The notes under the pieces were generated by a model. The model was not told the origin of the DNA. It saw nothing but the letters and a program-made list of their open reading frames with translations, and did no database searches. DNA of 64,000 bases, from positions 1 to 64,000 of the forward strand of contig JAIMBT010000018.1 in assembly GCA_023511295.1 (NCBI GenBank), read 5' to 3'. How positions within the stretch are numbered: the first letter of the stretch is position 1; every line of letters starts with the position of its first letter. The position numbers and the translations under genes are program-made. Source of the stretch: Alicyclobacillus sp. (GTDB taxonomy: Bacteria > Bacillota > Bacilli > Alicyclobacillales > Alicyclobacillaceae). This document shows, piece after piece, positions 42,112-51,296 of this stretch.

Positions 42112-43248
42112 TTACGGCTTCAGCACCACCTTGATGCACCCGTCCGCCTTTTCGTCGAACAGGTCGTACCCCCGTCGCGCCTCTGACAGTGGGAGGACGT
42201 GGGTGATGACGTCGCCAGGATCAATCCTGCCACTCGAGATCAACTCGTACATGTACGACATGTAGTGGATGACTGGCGCCTGGCCCATGCGCACGTTGAC
42301 GTTGCGGTTCATCAGGTGGCCGAGCGGAAACAGATTGTAGCGTCCGCCGTACACGCCGGTGATCTGAATCGTCCCGCCCCGCCGCACAGCCTCGGCCGCT
42401 ATCTCAATCGGCCCGATGGTTCCGGCCTGCAACTTCATGGCGGTCTCGACCGTCTCCACGACGCTCATCTTCCCATCCATTCCGACACAGTCGCAGACGA
42501 CGTCGGCCCCGCCCTTCGTCATTTCGTTGAGGACGGCGCCGGTGTCCTCCTGGTCCTCAAAGTTCACAATCTCGACGCCGTTGGTGCGGGCGGCATGTTG
42601 GAGCCGATACGGCAGGCGGTCCACTGCAATCACCCGCTTCGCCCCTTTCAGCCAGGCGAACTTCTGCGCCAACAGGCCGACGGGGCCGCAGCCGAGGACG
42701 ACCACCGTGTCGCCGTCCCGCACACCGGCGTTGTCGATGGTCCAATACGCCGTCGTCATCGCATCCGCAAGGAGCGCCAACCGCTCGTCCTCAATCTCAC
42801 AGTCGTCGGGCAGCCGGAAGGACGTAAAGTTGGCGTACGGGACCCGTAGGTACTCGGCCTGACCGCCCGCGTACCCACCGGTCATGAACGAATAGCCGAA
42901 GAAGCCGCCCGCATCTTCGAAGCGGTTGGCGTTCTCGCACTGGCTCTCCAGGTGGTGCGTGCAGTAGAAGCACGTCCCGCAGGCGACGTTGAACGGGATT
43001 ACCACGCGGTCGCCCTTTTTCAGCTTCGTCACCTCAGGGCCGACCTCTTCCACAATCCCCATCGGCTCGTGCCCGATGATGGAGCCCTTCGGCAGATTGG
43101 GCATCCGTCCGTTTAACAGGTGCAGGTCAGACCCGCAGATAGCCGTGCTCGTGACCTTGACAATCATGTCATCGGGGTTCTCAATCCGCGGATCTGGCAC
43201 GTCCTCGACCACCACATTCCTCGGTCCTTGGTAAGTAACAGCCTTCAT
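42112..43248 (-). CDS. Zinc-dependent alcohol dehydrogenase (formaldehyde-dehydrogenase-like MDR)
   Basis: 378-residue medium-chain dehydrogenase. Catalytic zinc ligands are Cys in TAICGSDLHLL, His-Glu in IIGHEPMG and the later Cys region; structural zinc is held by CGTCFYCTHHLESQC. The Rossmann motif VVVLGCGPVGLLAQ follows at about residue 190. The long insertion and the FNVACGTC arrangement fit the glutathione-independent formaldehyde-dehydrogenase-like branch. ATG at 43248 with GGGAGG upstream; 16 further codons are open. It oxidises or reduces a small alcohol/aldehyde with NAD(P); the substrate is not determined. Confidence 0.88.
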   Translation of the reverse strand: MKAVTYQGPRNVVVEDVPDPRIENPDDMIVKVTSTAICGSDLHLLNGRMPNLPKGSIIGHEPMGIVEEVGPEVTKLKKGDRVVIPFNVACGTCFYCTHHLESQCENANRFEDAGGFFGYSFMTGGYAGGQAEYLRVPYANFTSFRLPDDCEIEDERLALLADAMTTAYWTIDNAGVRDGDTVVVLGCGPVGLLAQKFAWLKGAKRVIAVDRLPYRLQHAARTNGVEIVNFEDQEDTGAVLNEMTKGGADVVCDCVGMDGKMSVVETVETAMKLQAGTIGPIEIAAEAVRRGGTIQITGVYGGRYNLFPLGHLMNRNVNVRMGQAPVIHYMSYMYELISSGRIDPGDVITHVLPLSEARRGYDLFDEKADGCIKVVLKP

Positions 43249-43312
43249 GCGACGCCTCCCTGGGCGGGCGCGGTTTTCACAGTTCGCCCACATCCCGTCT
43301 TACGGTGTCCCA

Positions 43313-44161
43313 TTAGGCTCGAACCTTGCGAAAGGCCACCCACATGCTGCCGCCGCCAATCCCTCCGACCACGACGATGATGAGCAGCAACGCCACATTG
43401 ATGGAGTCGAGGTTGTACACGTGCAAACCCGTCGGCACGGCCCACTCCGACAACCTCGGCAGCGCCAGCTCCGCGCCGCCGACCAAGGCGAACAAGACTC
43501 CGCCGAAGAGCAGTGTGCTCCCCGCCACGAACCGGCCGATGAACGCCTTCGCCTGCGCTTCCAAGCGTCGCTTATCCATCCAGGACCCGAACGCAGCCCC
43601 TATCAGAATCTGCATCACCATCGTGCCAATCCCGTAGAACAGACCCGGCAGGAACGCCACCCAAGCGTTCGGCATGTGCGGCGAGATCACCGTGTAGATA
43701 ATCGTGGCAAACGCCCCTGTCCCCCAGCCAGCGATGAACCCGTGGACCAGGGCGAGGCGAACCGGGATGGCCGAGCCTTGCCCGGGTAGCGGAGGCATCA
43801 ACCGTTCCAGCCACGGAATCAGGTGCAACGCTTTGTTTCGGTATAATATGAAGTAACCCGACAGCAGCATGACGATGCCCACGACGACGTACACCACCTG
43901 CTCGGCGCCAGGCCGCGTGAGAAAGCCAGCCAGCGCGAAGTAGGCAAGTTCCGACGCAATCGCCCGCTGCAGCGTGAACGCCAGCGAGAACAGCAGGCCC
44001 GCCCGCATTCCGCCGCGCGTGCTGTAGCTGCCGATGGAGTAGCTGAACGTGATTGGCCACGTATGCTCATCCGGCGTGATACCGTGCACCACGCCCATCA
44101 GGAACACCGTGGCCATGTCTATCAGCCAGGTGATGTGGTGCGGATTGTACCAAAAACCCAT
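43313..44161 (-). CDS. NicO/RcnA-like multi-spanning membrane protein, metal transporter candidate
   Basis: 282 residues, about seven hydrophobic segments. In the first segment the motif GVVHGITPDEHTWP puts His26, Asp31 and His33 in a pattern like the HxxxxD signature of nickel/cobalt permeases, although the exact family differs. Acidic and aromatic residues recur in SYSIGSYSTRGG. The Fur-family regulator gene lies directly upstream (67 bases) and probably forms an operon with it, which supports a metal link. Start MGFWYNPHH at 44161; an upstream Met at 44194 is possible. Other small-molecule exporters of similar topology cannot be excluded. Confidence 0.6.
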   Translation of the reverse strand: MGFWYNPHHITWLIDMATVFLMGVVHGITPDEHTWPITFSYSIGSYSTRGGMRAGLLFSLAFTLQRAIASELAYFALAGFLTRPGAEQVVYVVVGIVMLLSGYFILYRNKALHLIPWLERLMPPLPGQGSAIPVRLALVHGFIAGWGTGAFATIIYTVISPHMPNAWVAFLPGLFYGIGTMVMQILIGAAFGSWMDKRRLEAQAKAFIGRFVAGSTLLFGGVLFALVGGAELALPRLSEWAVPTGLHVYNLDSINVALLLIIVVVGGIGGGSMWVAFRKVRA

Positions 44162-44227
44162 TGATCTCTCTCCGTTTCTCTGTCGATACACCAAGCCCCA
44201 TGGTCCGCAACAACTCCCGCTGGCCGT

Positions 44228-44665
44228 TTAGTTCGCCTCTCGGCAGTCTGGACAGGTGCCAAACACGTCGGACCGATGATCTTGCACATCAAACTCCGGC
44301 GGAACAGCGAACGTCGGACACTGGCCCTCCACATCCACCACCCGGTGACACCGGAGGCATACGAAGTGGTGATGGTGCTTCAGGCCGCAGTAGGCGTAGT
44401 ACACCTTGCCGTCCACCAGGAAGGCGGACGACACCCCAATCTTCGTCAGCACCTCCAACAGGCGGTACACCGTCGTCAGACCCACGTGTAACCCCTGTTG
44501 ATTCGCCAACTCATGCAGCTCACTCGGCGTCAACAGATACGGCGCTGCCGCAAACAACGTCAACAGTCGCTCCCGCTCATTCGTCAACCGAAAGTGTTGT
44601 CCGTTGAGTAACTCGCGAATTCGACCCATGTTCATCGCGTTGGATACGTCTGAATGACCCGCCAC
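44228..44665 (-). CDS. Fur-family metalloregulator
   Basis: 145 residues with GTG start at 44665 (GGAGAGGG upstream). The winged helix has LTNERERLLTLFA and HVGLTTVYRLLEVL. The dimer domain has GLKHHHHFVCLRCH with the metal and structural-zinc residues and a final CPDC pair. The zinc-finger cysteines are both complete. Subtype (Fur, Zur, PerR or Mur) cannot be decided; the four consecutive His are typical of Zur/Fur. It is followed by a metal-transporter-like gene and preceded by a Fur-box-like palindrome, so autoregulation is likely. Confidence 0.88.
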   Translation of the reverse strand: MAGHSDVSNAMNMGRIRELLNGQHFRLTNERERLLTLFAAAPYLLTPSELHELANQQGLHVGLTTVYRLLEVLTKIGVSSAFLVDGKVYYAYCGLKHHHHFVCLRCHRVVDVEGQCPTFAVPPEFDVQDHRSDVFGTCPDCREAN

Positions 44666-44747
44666 CGACGACTCACCCTCTCCCCGTGCCAGCGAGAGAT
44701 GCACCTGGGGGTAGAACCCAAGGTGTAACCGCGGATGCAGCACTTAT

Positions 44748-44762
44748 CGAAAATCATTTCCC
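44748..44762. promoter_or_regulatory. Fur-box-like palindrome upstream of the Fur-family gene
   Basis: CGAAAATCATTTCCC matches the 7-1-7 consensus TGATAATNATTATCA at 10 of 14 positions, and CTTAT/ATAAG flank it symmetrically. It is about 83 bases before the start codon and would fit autoregulation. Confidence 0.5.
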
Positions 44763-44827
44763 ATAAGAGCATAATGTCATCCGGGAATCTCGTCAAGATC
44801 CCCATCGTTCCGGGCTCACACGGCTAC

Positions 44828-44862
44828 CCGCGCCCAAAAGCGGAACCCCGTTCCGCTATTCC
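44828..44862. repeat. Solitary element of the GGAAC/GTTCC repeat family
   Basis: CCCAAAAGCGGAACCCCGTTC followed by CGCTATTCC resembles the core of the 13.3-kb and 41-kb repeats (CCCAATAGCGGAACGCCGTT). It is a single copy between two divergent genes. The AGCGGAAC/GTTCCGCT arms form an 8-bp hairpin. Confidence 0.65.
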
Positions 44863-44910
44863 ATCCGCGGCCACTCCCGCCCCCGCTCCGGTGCCGGAGG
44901 AACGACTATA

Positions 44911-45561
44911 ATGTACGTGTCACCAACCCACCAACACCGAAAGGGTGCGTTGCATGTGGTCTTCACCGTATTGAGTATTGTCGGCAGCGCCGCCTTTGCC
45001 CTGAGCGGTGCGCTCGTCGCCATCGAAGAAGAGTACGACGTGTTTGGCATCCTGGTCCTTGGATTCATCACGGCGTTCGCTGGCGGAATGATTCGGAACT
45101 TGGTGGTCGGCCTGCCCATTGCCATGGTGTGGCACCAGAATGCCGCGTTCACTGCTGCCTTCGTCGCGATGTTCCTCGCCATCGTCTTGCCTTCCCGCAT
45201 CCTGCAGTACCTGTTGAAGCCCATCCTTGTCTTCGACGCCCTCGGCCTGTCGACATTCGCTGTACAAGGGGCGCTGTATGCGGAGCGTGTGAACGCCCCC
45301 ATCGAGACCGTCGTGGTGGCCGCCGCGCTAACCGGGATTGGCGGCGGTGTCGTTCGCGACGTGCTCGCGCAGCGCAAGCCGACCGTGTTAAAATCTGACA
45401 CGTACGCCGTGTGGGCCCTGCTGGCTGGCGCCGTCATCGGCCTCGGCAAGATCCAGTCCAACAACACCTGGCAAATCTACACGTTGATTTGTGCCATCTT
45501 CGTCCTCCGTCTCCTATCCATCCTCTTCAAATGGCGGCTACCACACGCCCGAAAAGGATGA
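44911..45561 (+). CDS. TRIC-type (YicG/UPF0126) cation channel
   Basis: 216 residues, seven transmembrane helices in two inverted three-helix repeats. The glycine-arginine signatures are present twice: FAGGMIRNLVVG near residue 55 and IGGGVVRDVLAQRKP near residue 145. In bacteria and archaea this fold forms trimeric potassium or small-amino-acid channels in the inner membrane. ATG at 44911 with GGAGG ten bases upstream; TATAAT-like letters around it coincide with the start and are not a promoter for this gene. Monocistronic by position. Confidence 0.88.
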   Translation: MYVSPTHQHRKGALHVVFTVLSIVGSAAFALSGALVAIEEEYDVFGILVLGFITAFAGGMIRNLVVGLPIAMVWHQNAAFTAAFVAMFLAIVLPSRILQYLLKPILVFDALGLSTFAVQGALYAERVNAPIETVVVAAALTGIGGGVVRDVLAQRKPTVLKSDTYAVWALLAGAVIGLGKIQSNNTWQIYTLICAIFVLRLLSILFKWRLPHARKG

Positions 45562-45773
45562 CGTGCCCCCCATCACCCTGTCCCCTCGCCCAGCTGGAGG
45601 GTCTGCCAACCGGGTGCGCCGGCTCAACGCCCCGTCCCTCACCCACCCCCTCACCTCTTCGCTTCGGCTCTGAATCCCTCCGGCGCGGGACTGAACCCAC
45701 TGCGTCAAAAGCAGGTCTTTTCCCGTCAGAGGTCGAAGTACCCTGGCAGACGTGCCCACGAGGAGGTTTCAGC

Positions 45774-46523
45774 ATGAACAGCAAAGCAGCACTGGTTGCA
45801 CTCGCTGGACTGTCTATCTTCGTACTGGCTGGTTGCGGTGGTGGCCACGGCGGATCTGACAACGGGCAGGCCCTCGCCAACGTCATCAACCCACCCGCGG
45901 CCAACAACGCGGCGGGAAGCGGCACGGCGTCGTCTTCTCCCACCAACAGCGCAAGCAACGCGTCGAACACGGCCAACAGCACATCGCCCGAGAGCACGAC
46001 AACCTCCAATGGTACGGGCGGCAGTACGGCAGCGGCGACGACGTCTACATCGACCAACACCACCGGCGGCTCTTCCAATGGGGCCGAAAATTCGCCAGCC
46101 AACTCGTCGAATGCCGCTGGCAGCGTCAACGTGTGGACCGTGAGCCCCCCGTCGGGAACCCAGGCCGCGGCGGCTGAGAAGTCGATGGCTTCCACCATCC
46201 AGACGCTTTTGACGAATCCACCGAACGCACCGACCGACTGCTCCGCCCTCGTCCAGTACGTCTTCACCCAAGCAGGCGTGAGCGTACCGAGAACCGTGAG
46301 TCAGCAAGCGACTGTCGGGACGCGGATTGCTTCAGCGAATCAGTTACAGTACGGCGACATCGTGTTCTTTGACCTCTCGTCGCAACCGAACACGCCGACC
46401 TTCGACGGCATCTACGTAGGCAACGGGCAGGTTGTGGCCAAGACAACGCACGGCATCCAAGCAGTGCCGCTGAATGGTGGCTATTGGGCTGGAAAGTTTC
46501 TGTACGGCCAGCGCGTGCTCTGA
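45774..46523 (+). CDS. Lipoprotein with NlpC/P60-like domain, catalytic His not conserved
   Basis: 249 residues. Signal peptide with lipobox VLAGC (Cys near residue 22), then about 110 residues of Ser/Thr/Asn-rich linker, then an NlpC/P60 domain. The nucleophile motif DCSALVQYVFTQAG and the following QYGDIVFFD strand are intact. In active enzymes a His precedes VGIYVGNG; here the sequence is TFDGIYVGNGQVV, so the His is missing. A nearby His (KTTHGIQ) is not in the usual position. It may be inactive or use another residue. AGGAGG precedes ATG 45774. Confidence 0.8.
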   Translation: MNSKAALVALAGLSIFVLAGCGGGHGGSDNGQALANVINPPAANNAAGSGTASSSPTNSASNASNTANSTSPESTTTSNGTGGSTAAATTSTSTNTTGGSSNGAENSPANSSNAAGSVNVWTVSPPSGTQAAAAEKSMASTIQTLLTNPPNAPTDCSALVQYVFTQAGVSVPRTVSQQATVGTRIASANQLQYGDIVFFDLSSQPNTPTFDGIYVGNGQVVAKTTHGIQAVPLNGGYWAGKFLYGQRVL

Positions 46524-46598
46524 CACGCAGGGGCGATGGTGGAACAGGGAGCTCGAGTGTCCCAACCGTGTTGACGGAGGAATTGATTGAAGAGGAGC

Positions 46599-46624
46599 GA
46601 GGGCTGGCCGTCAGGCCAGCCCTC
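46599..46624. terminator. Hairpin at converging ends of the NlpC-like and mutarotase genes
   Basis: GAGGGCTGGCC/GGCCAGCCCTC, 11-bp perfect stem with a 4-base loop. The stop codon of the minus-strand mutarotase gene lies in the loop and 3' arm. It probably ends both transcripts. Confidence 0.65.
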
Positions 46625-47633
46625 CTTCGCGAACGTACAAACGGGCGTGTGCATCCCACGTCTCGCCTGGACGGATTGCGTAAAATCCGATTTCCTCTGG
46701 CGGCAGCGCGACGTTTGGCGCATTGACGACATTCACCTGGGGCTCCGCGCAGAAGAACCCGGGCTTGGCGTAGTGGTTCCAGACCATCCACTGGCGGTAC
46801 ATCGGCCCGACATCGTACACAAGTGTAACGTCTCGCCGCATATCCCAGAGTTCCATCCGATTGGACCCCTGCCGCGGGTGAGCTGTATAGTGGTGGTCCA
46901 TAGGCTCCGAGAACGGGTACACGCCGACGTTACGCAGGTCTTGCTCCAACGGGCGCAACCGCAGGCGGTTTCCGGTCGGCAGGCCGCGGTCATCCAGTTC
47001 CCACCGCTCGCCGATGGAGATGCGGCACCGATAGTCGGCCGCATCTCCATCGGGTGCGAACGGCGCGTTGATGGCGGTGTGGAACCCGATGAGACACGGC
47101 ATGGGACCGGGCCCGTCGTTTCGGACCAGGACGTGTTGACTGAGCCCGAACGCGCTGAGCGAGTAGCGCAACGCCATCGTGAACCGGAACGGCCAATGCG
47201 CGTACACCGGGTGTCGTTCATCCACACGTACGGACAGCGTGACGAACGCCTCGGCGTGGTTGTTCCCGAACGCCTGAACGTCCCAGGCAGTGTCGTACAA
47301 CACGCCGTGCAGATGGGTACGCGTCTGCGGTTCGTTCACCGGCAGCTGGACCCGCTTTCCGGCGAACGAAAACGTACCGCCGTCATATCGGTTGGGTGGC
47401 ATCAAGACGGGGATGCCGTAGAGGTACGGTGTCTGCCGGAAGACGTCCATCTCGTCGGCGCGCGGTTCGTGCAACAACTGGAACCTGTTGTCACTGTCTC
47501 GAAGACTGATGAGGTTTGCCCCGACCGCGGGGAGCACGGTCGCCTGCAGGGGACCCCACTGCAGGACGACGGCGTACTCCCCGTGAAAGGTCGCTTCGAA
47601 AGCCTTCGCGACCAGTTGGCTCGCCGTCTCCAT
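46611..47633 (-). CDS. Aldose 1-epimerase family protein (mutarotase)
   Basis: 340-residue GalM-superfamily protein, last gene of the xylose operon. It converts alpha and beta anomers of sugars, here probably xylose. Visible landmarks: RQTPYLYGIPVLMPPNRYDGG, given as YGIPVLMPPNR, the catalytic His region THLHGVLYDTAW, then CLIGFHTAINAPF. A glutamate near EPQVNV is the likely general base. ATG at 47633 overlaps the xylA stop by one base (TGATG); a GTG three bases earlier is also possible. Coupled translation with xylA is likely. Confidence 0.8.
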   Translation of the reverse strand: METASQLVAKAFEATFHGEYAVVLQWGPLQATVLPAVGANLISLRDSDNRFQLLHEPRADEMDVFRQTPYLYGIPVLMPPNRYDGGTFSFAGKRVQLPVNEPQTRTHLHGVLYDTAWDVQAFGNNHAEAFVTLSVRVDERHPVYAHWPFRFTMALRYSLSAFGLSQHVLVRNDGPGPMPCLIGFHTAINAPFAPDGDAADYRCRISIGERWELDDRGLPTGNRLRLRPLEQDLRNVGVYPFSEPMDHHYTAHPRQGSNRMELWDMRRDVTLVYDVGPMYRQWMVWNHYAKPGFFCAEPQVNVVNAPNVALPPEEIGFYAIRPGETWDAHARLYVREGGLA

Positions 47634-48943
47634 CACAGGGTCGTCAGGTACTGGTTGAGGATGGACTTCAGCATCTCCTGGCGGCCTGATTGATTGACAA
47701 TCGGACGCTCGGCCGCGTAAGCGGCCAGTGCCTTGAAATCCGCCGTCCCCGCGACAATCTCTGCGCCGACGCCGTCGCGGTAGGTGCTGTAGCGTTGCGC
47801 GATGAAGTCTTCCAGTACGCCGTCCTCCACCAGTTTCGCAGCTACCTTGAAGCCCTTCGCAAAGCTGTCCATCCCAGCGATGTGCGCGTGGAACAGATCC
47901 ACCGCCTCAAACGAACCGCGCCGCGGTTTGGCGTCGAAGTTCAAGCCCCCGCGATGCAAGCCGCCGTTCTGGATGATCTCGTACATCGCCAGCGTCGTGC
48001 TGTAGAGGTCCGTCGGAAACTCGTCCGTATCCCAGCCGAGCAACGTGTCGCCTTGGTTCGCGTCGACAGATCCCAGCACGCCGTACGTGCGGCACACGCA
48101 GAGCTCGTGCTCAAACGTGTGGCCCGCCAAGGTGGCGTGGTTCGCTTCAATGTTCAACTTGAAATGGTCGATGAGGCCGTACTTGTACAAGAAGGCGATG
48201 GCGCTCGCCGCGTCGTAGTCGTACTGATGCTTCGTCGGCTCTTTCGGCTTTGGCTCAATCAGGAACTGGCCAGTGTAGCCAATCTCCTTCGCATAGTCGA
48301 TGGCCATGTGGTAGAAGCGCGCCAGGTTGTCGAGCTCCAACCCCATGTCCGTGTTGAGCAGCGTCTCGTAGCCTTCCCGGCCGCCCCAGAACACGTAGTT
48401 TTCAGAACCGAGCTGCTTGCCAATCTCGAGGCTCTTCTTGACCTGTCCTGCCGCGTACGCAAAAACGTCCGCGTTCGGAGACGTGGCTGCACCGTGGACA
48501 AAGCGCGGGTTGGTGAACAGGTTGGCCGTGTTCCAGAGCAGTTTGACCGACGACGTCTTCATGTAGTCCGAGATCATCGAGACAATCACGTCGAGGTTGC
48601 GGTTGGTCTCGGCCAGCGTGTCGCCTTCCGGCGCGATGTCTCGGTCGTGGAAGGCGAAGTACTTCAGTCCCAACTTGTCGATGAATTCAAACGCCGCCTC
48701 CACGCGCGCCTTCGCCAAGTCCATGCCCGTATAGCCGCTCCACGGCCGTTGCATCGTACCAACCCCGAACGGATCGCTTCCGTCCGCCACGAACGTGTGC
48801 CAGTACGCGACGGAGAAACGCAGGTAATCTTCCATCCGCTTCCCCAGGACGACCTCGTCCGGATTGTAGTACTTGTATGCGAGCGGGTTTTTCGACTGCG
48901 GGCCCTCGAACGAGATCTTGTCAATACCTTCAAAGTAGGTCAT
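47633..48943 (-). CDS. xylA: Xylose isomerase
   Basis: Converts D-xylose to D-xylulose. 436 residues, near the 440 usual for group II enzymes. Active-site motifs are present: [13 protein letters not shown] with the catalytic His, [19 protein letters not shown] (in part [10 protein letters not shown]), [16 protein letters not shown], the metal-binding [28 protein letters not shown], and DANQGD. A group II N-terminal extension of about 40 residues is included. It lies 18 bases after the GH3 gene and is followed without gap by the mutarotase gene. Expected to be induced by xylose through the XylR operator upstream of the operon. Confidence 0.96.
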   Translation of the reverse strand: MTYFEGIDKISFEGPQSKNPLAYKYYNPDEVVLGKRMEDYLRFSVAYWHTFVADGSDPFGVGTMQRPWSGYTGMDLAKARVEAAFEFIDKLGLKYFAFHDRDIAPEGDTLAETNRNLDVIVSMISDYMKTSSVKLLWNTANLFTNPRFVHGAATSPNADVFAYAAGQVKKSLEIGKQLGSENYVFWGGREGYETLLNTDMGLELDNLARFYHMAIDYAKEIGYTGQFLIEPKPKEPTKHQYDYDAASAIAFLYKYGLIDHFKLNIEANHATLAGHTFEHELCVCRTYGVLGSVDANQGDTLLGWDTDEFPTDLYSTTLAMYEIIQNGGLHRGGLNFDAKPRRGSFEAVDLFHAHIAGMDSFAKGFKVAAKLVEDGVLEDFIAQRYSTYRDGVGAEIVAGTADFKALAAYAAERPIVNQSGRQEMLKSILNQYLTTL

Positions 48944-48962
48944 GGTTCGTCTCCTCCCTCAG

Positions 48963-51296
48963 TTAGAACGCCTCGGTTGTGTACGCCCGGTCTGGCAAGA
49001 CGGTTGCTTCGCCGTTGACCTCGAAGGACCCGGTCAGCCGAATATCCTCCGAGGAACTCCCGACCATCACCTCAAAGCTCCCTGGTTCGACGACGTAGTT
49101 CAGCCCGACATCGTGGAAACCGAGCGATGAGATGGGCAGCACGAACGTCACGGTCCTCGTCTCCCCGACTGCGAGCGAGACCCGCCGAAAGCCTTTCAGT
49201 TCCTTGACGGGCCGCGTCACGCTCGCGACTGGGTCATGGACGTACAGCTGCACCACTTCGTCCCCCGCGACCGATCCGGTGTTCGTAACGTCCACCTGAA
49301 TCGTCACCTGGTCATGCACGGTGAAGGGTGCACCGGAAATGACCAGGTTCGCGTACGAGAAGGAGGTGTAGCTGAGACCGTACCCAAACGGATAGAGCGG
49401 CTTCGCGCTCATTTCCACGTAATCGCCTTTCCAGTGAGATCTGCCCCCGGAAGGCTTGTGGTTGTAGTACACAGGCACCTGCCCGACAGATCTCGGCACG
49501 GACATCGGCAGCCGGCCGCCGGGGTTGTAGTCGCCAAACAGCACGTCGGCAATCGCGGCGGCACCTTCCTCGCCAGGCAGCCACGCCTCGAGGATGGCCG
49601 GGACGTGATCAGTCATCCAACCGATGGAGAGCGGACGGCCGTTCACGAGAACGGCCACCACAGGCGTGCCCGTCGCGTGCACCGCGCGGACCAGCGCTTC
49701 CTGCAGGCCCGGCAGTTGGAGGCTGGCGCGGTCGAGTGACTCACCGGACGAGCACCCGTCGATGAGACCGGCCTTATCACCCACGACGAGAATCGCCACG
49801 TCCGCCTGCTTCGCCACGGCGACGGCGGCGTCAATCCCGGCTTGCGACCCTGTCAGGGTGTCCGTCCCCTGCGCATAGAGTACCCGCGTCCCCGGTGACA
49901 CCTTGTCGCGGATGGCCTGGAGGACGCTGATGATGGAGACAAAGTTCGCGTCGAGCTCAATCTTCTCCGGAACGGCGGTGTCAAACGTGTTGGTCATGTC
50001 CTGAAGCGTCTCAATGTGGCACGGGTAGGCGTAGTCACCGAGCAGGTGCCGAACGCTGTCCGCGTTGGGGCCAATCACCGCAATCGTCCCAACGTCCTTT
50101 CTGAGCGGCAGAAGGTTCCCTTCGTTCTTGAGCAAGGTCATCGACTGTTGTGCGACGGTCCGCGCCAGCGCGCGCTGCTGCGCGTTGTCGAACACCTCTG
50201 CGACACGCGACTCGTCGACATACGGGTGCTCAAACAGCCCCATCCGAAACTTCGCCGTCAGCACCCGCCGGACTGCCGCGTCAATCAGCGCCATGTCGAC
50301 GGCACCTTCCGCAATCAAGGCGAGTAACGGAGCCCCGTAGCAGTCCGTACTCGGCAGCTCCACGTCTACGCCGGCTTGCAGCGCCACGCGCGCCGCCCGC
50401 GACTTCCCTTCAACCAAATGGTGATAACCCTGCAGCATGTCGACCGCGAAGTAGTCGGACACCACAAGGCCGTCGAACCCCCACTCTCGGCGCAGTACAT
50501 CGACGAGCAGTTCGGTCGAAGCGTGGCACGGAACGCCGTCCAACTCGTGGTACCCTGGCATGATGGCGCCAAGTCTTCCGGCACGTACCACCGCCTCAAA
50601 CGGCTGCAGGAACACATCCCGCAGTTCCCGCGGTGCGATATGTGGCGGTGCCCAGTTCATGCCGCCCTCCGAGACGCCGTAACCGACGAAGTGCTTGCCG
50701 GTTGCGATCACGCCGTTGCGGACGTCGTCAGTCTGCAGCCCGCGCACGTAAGAGAGCCCCATCTGCGTCACCAGGTACGGGTCTTCGCCAAACGTCTCTT
50801 CCACACGGCCCCAGCGGGCATCGCGAGTGACGTCGAGGAGTGGCGCCAACGCCTGGTGAGCGCCGACCGATTTCATCTGGGTACGGATGACCTCTCCCAT
50901 TGCCTCCGCCAACTCCGGGTTCCACGTGCTCGCGACGCCGATGGTCTGCGGAAACAGCGTGGCCCCTTTCGCCATGTAGCCGCTGCACGACTCCTCGTGG
51001 ACCAGCGCCGGAATCCCGAGGCGTGTGTGCTCCACGAGGTAGCGCTGAATACGATTCGCCATCTTCGCACTTTCCTCAGGCCCGAGGCTGCTTGCGCCCC
51101 CAATCCGAGTGACCTGGCCAATGCCGCGCTTCATACGCCCATCTGCCTTGACCGGGGAGAATTCCGAGCCCTCCAGCACCTCGTACACCCACAGGCTGCC
51201 GAGCTGAGCGCACTTCTCCTCGGGCGTCATCAAGGACAGCAGATGTTCGACGCGTTCTTCCACAGAAAGGGTCGTATCTTTGTACCGCTCACTCAT
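48963..51296 (-). CDS. GH3 beta-xylosidase/beta-glucosidase
   Basis: 777-residue family 3 glycoside hydrolase without a signal peptide, so cytoplasmic. Domain order: TIM barrel (KHFVGYG, nucleophile Asp in VVSDYFAVDML near residue 280), alpha/beta sandwich (acid-base candidate Glu in SSGESLDRASLQLPG), and a C-terminal fibronectin-III-like domain (from about residue 655). ATG at 51296 overlaps the xylB stop by four bases, so the genes are translationally coupled. In this operon it most likely cleaves xylo-oligosaccharides to xylose after import. The long open frame upstream of 51296 is ignored because no ribosome site supports it. Confidence 0.9.
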   Translation of the reverse strand: MSERYKDTTLSVEERVEHLLSLMTPEEKCAQLGSLWVYEVLEGSEFSPVKADGRMKRGIGQVTRIGGASSLGPEESAKMANRIQRYLVEHTRLGIPALVHEESCSGYMAKGATLFPQTIGVASTWNPELAEAMGEVIRTQMKSVGAHQALAPLLDVTRDARWGRVEETFGEDPYLVTQMGLSYVRGLQTDDVRNGVIATGKHFVGYGVSEGGMNWAPPHIAPRELRDVFLQPFEAVVRAGRLGAIMPGYHELDGVPCHASTELLVDVLRREWGFDGLVVSDYFAVDMLQGYHHLVEGKSRAARVALQAGVDVELPSTDCYGAPLLALIAEGAVDMALIDAAVRRVLTAKFRMGLFEHPYVDESRVAEVFDNAQQRALARTVAQQSMTLLKNEGNLLPLRKDVGTIAVIGPNADSVRHLLGDYAYPCHIETLQDMTNTFDTAVPEKIELDANFVSIISVLQAIRDKVSPGTRVLYAQGTDTLTGSQAGIDAAVAVAKQADVAILVVGDKAGLIDGCSSGESLDRASLQLPGLQEALVRAVHATGTPVVAVLVNGRPLSIGWMTDHVPAILEAWLPGEEGAAAIADVLFGDYNPGGRLPMSVPRSVGQVPVYYNHKPSGGRSHWKGDYVEMSAKPLYPFGYGLSYTSFSYANLVISGAPFTVHDQVTIQVDVTNTGSVAGDEVVQLYVHDPVASVTRPVKELKGFRRVSLAVGETRTVTFVLPISSLGFHDVGLNYVVEPGSFEVMVGSSSEDIRLTGSFEVNGEATVLPDRAYTTEAF

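Noticed and set aside
44905-44913. TATAAT as -10 promoter of the TRIC-type gene
   Set aside because: It overlaps the ATG start codon that has a good Shine-Dalgarno ten bases upstream, so it cannot promote this gene from that start.
47690-49018. 442-codon plus-strand frame across xylA
   Set aside because: Antisense to xylose isomerase, whose active-site motifs are complete.
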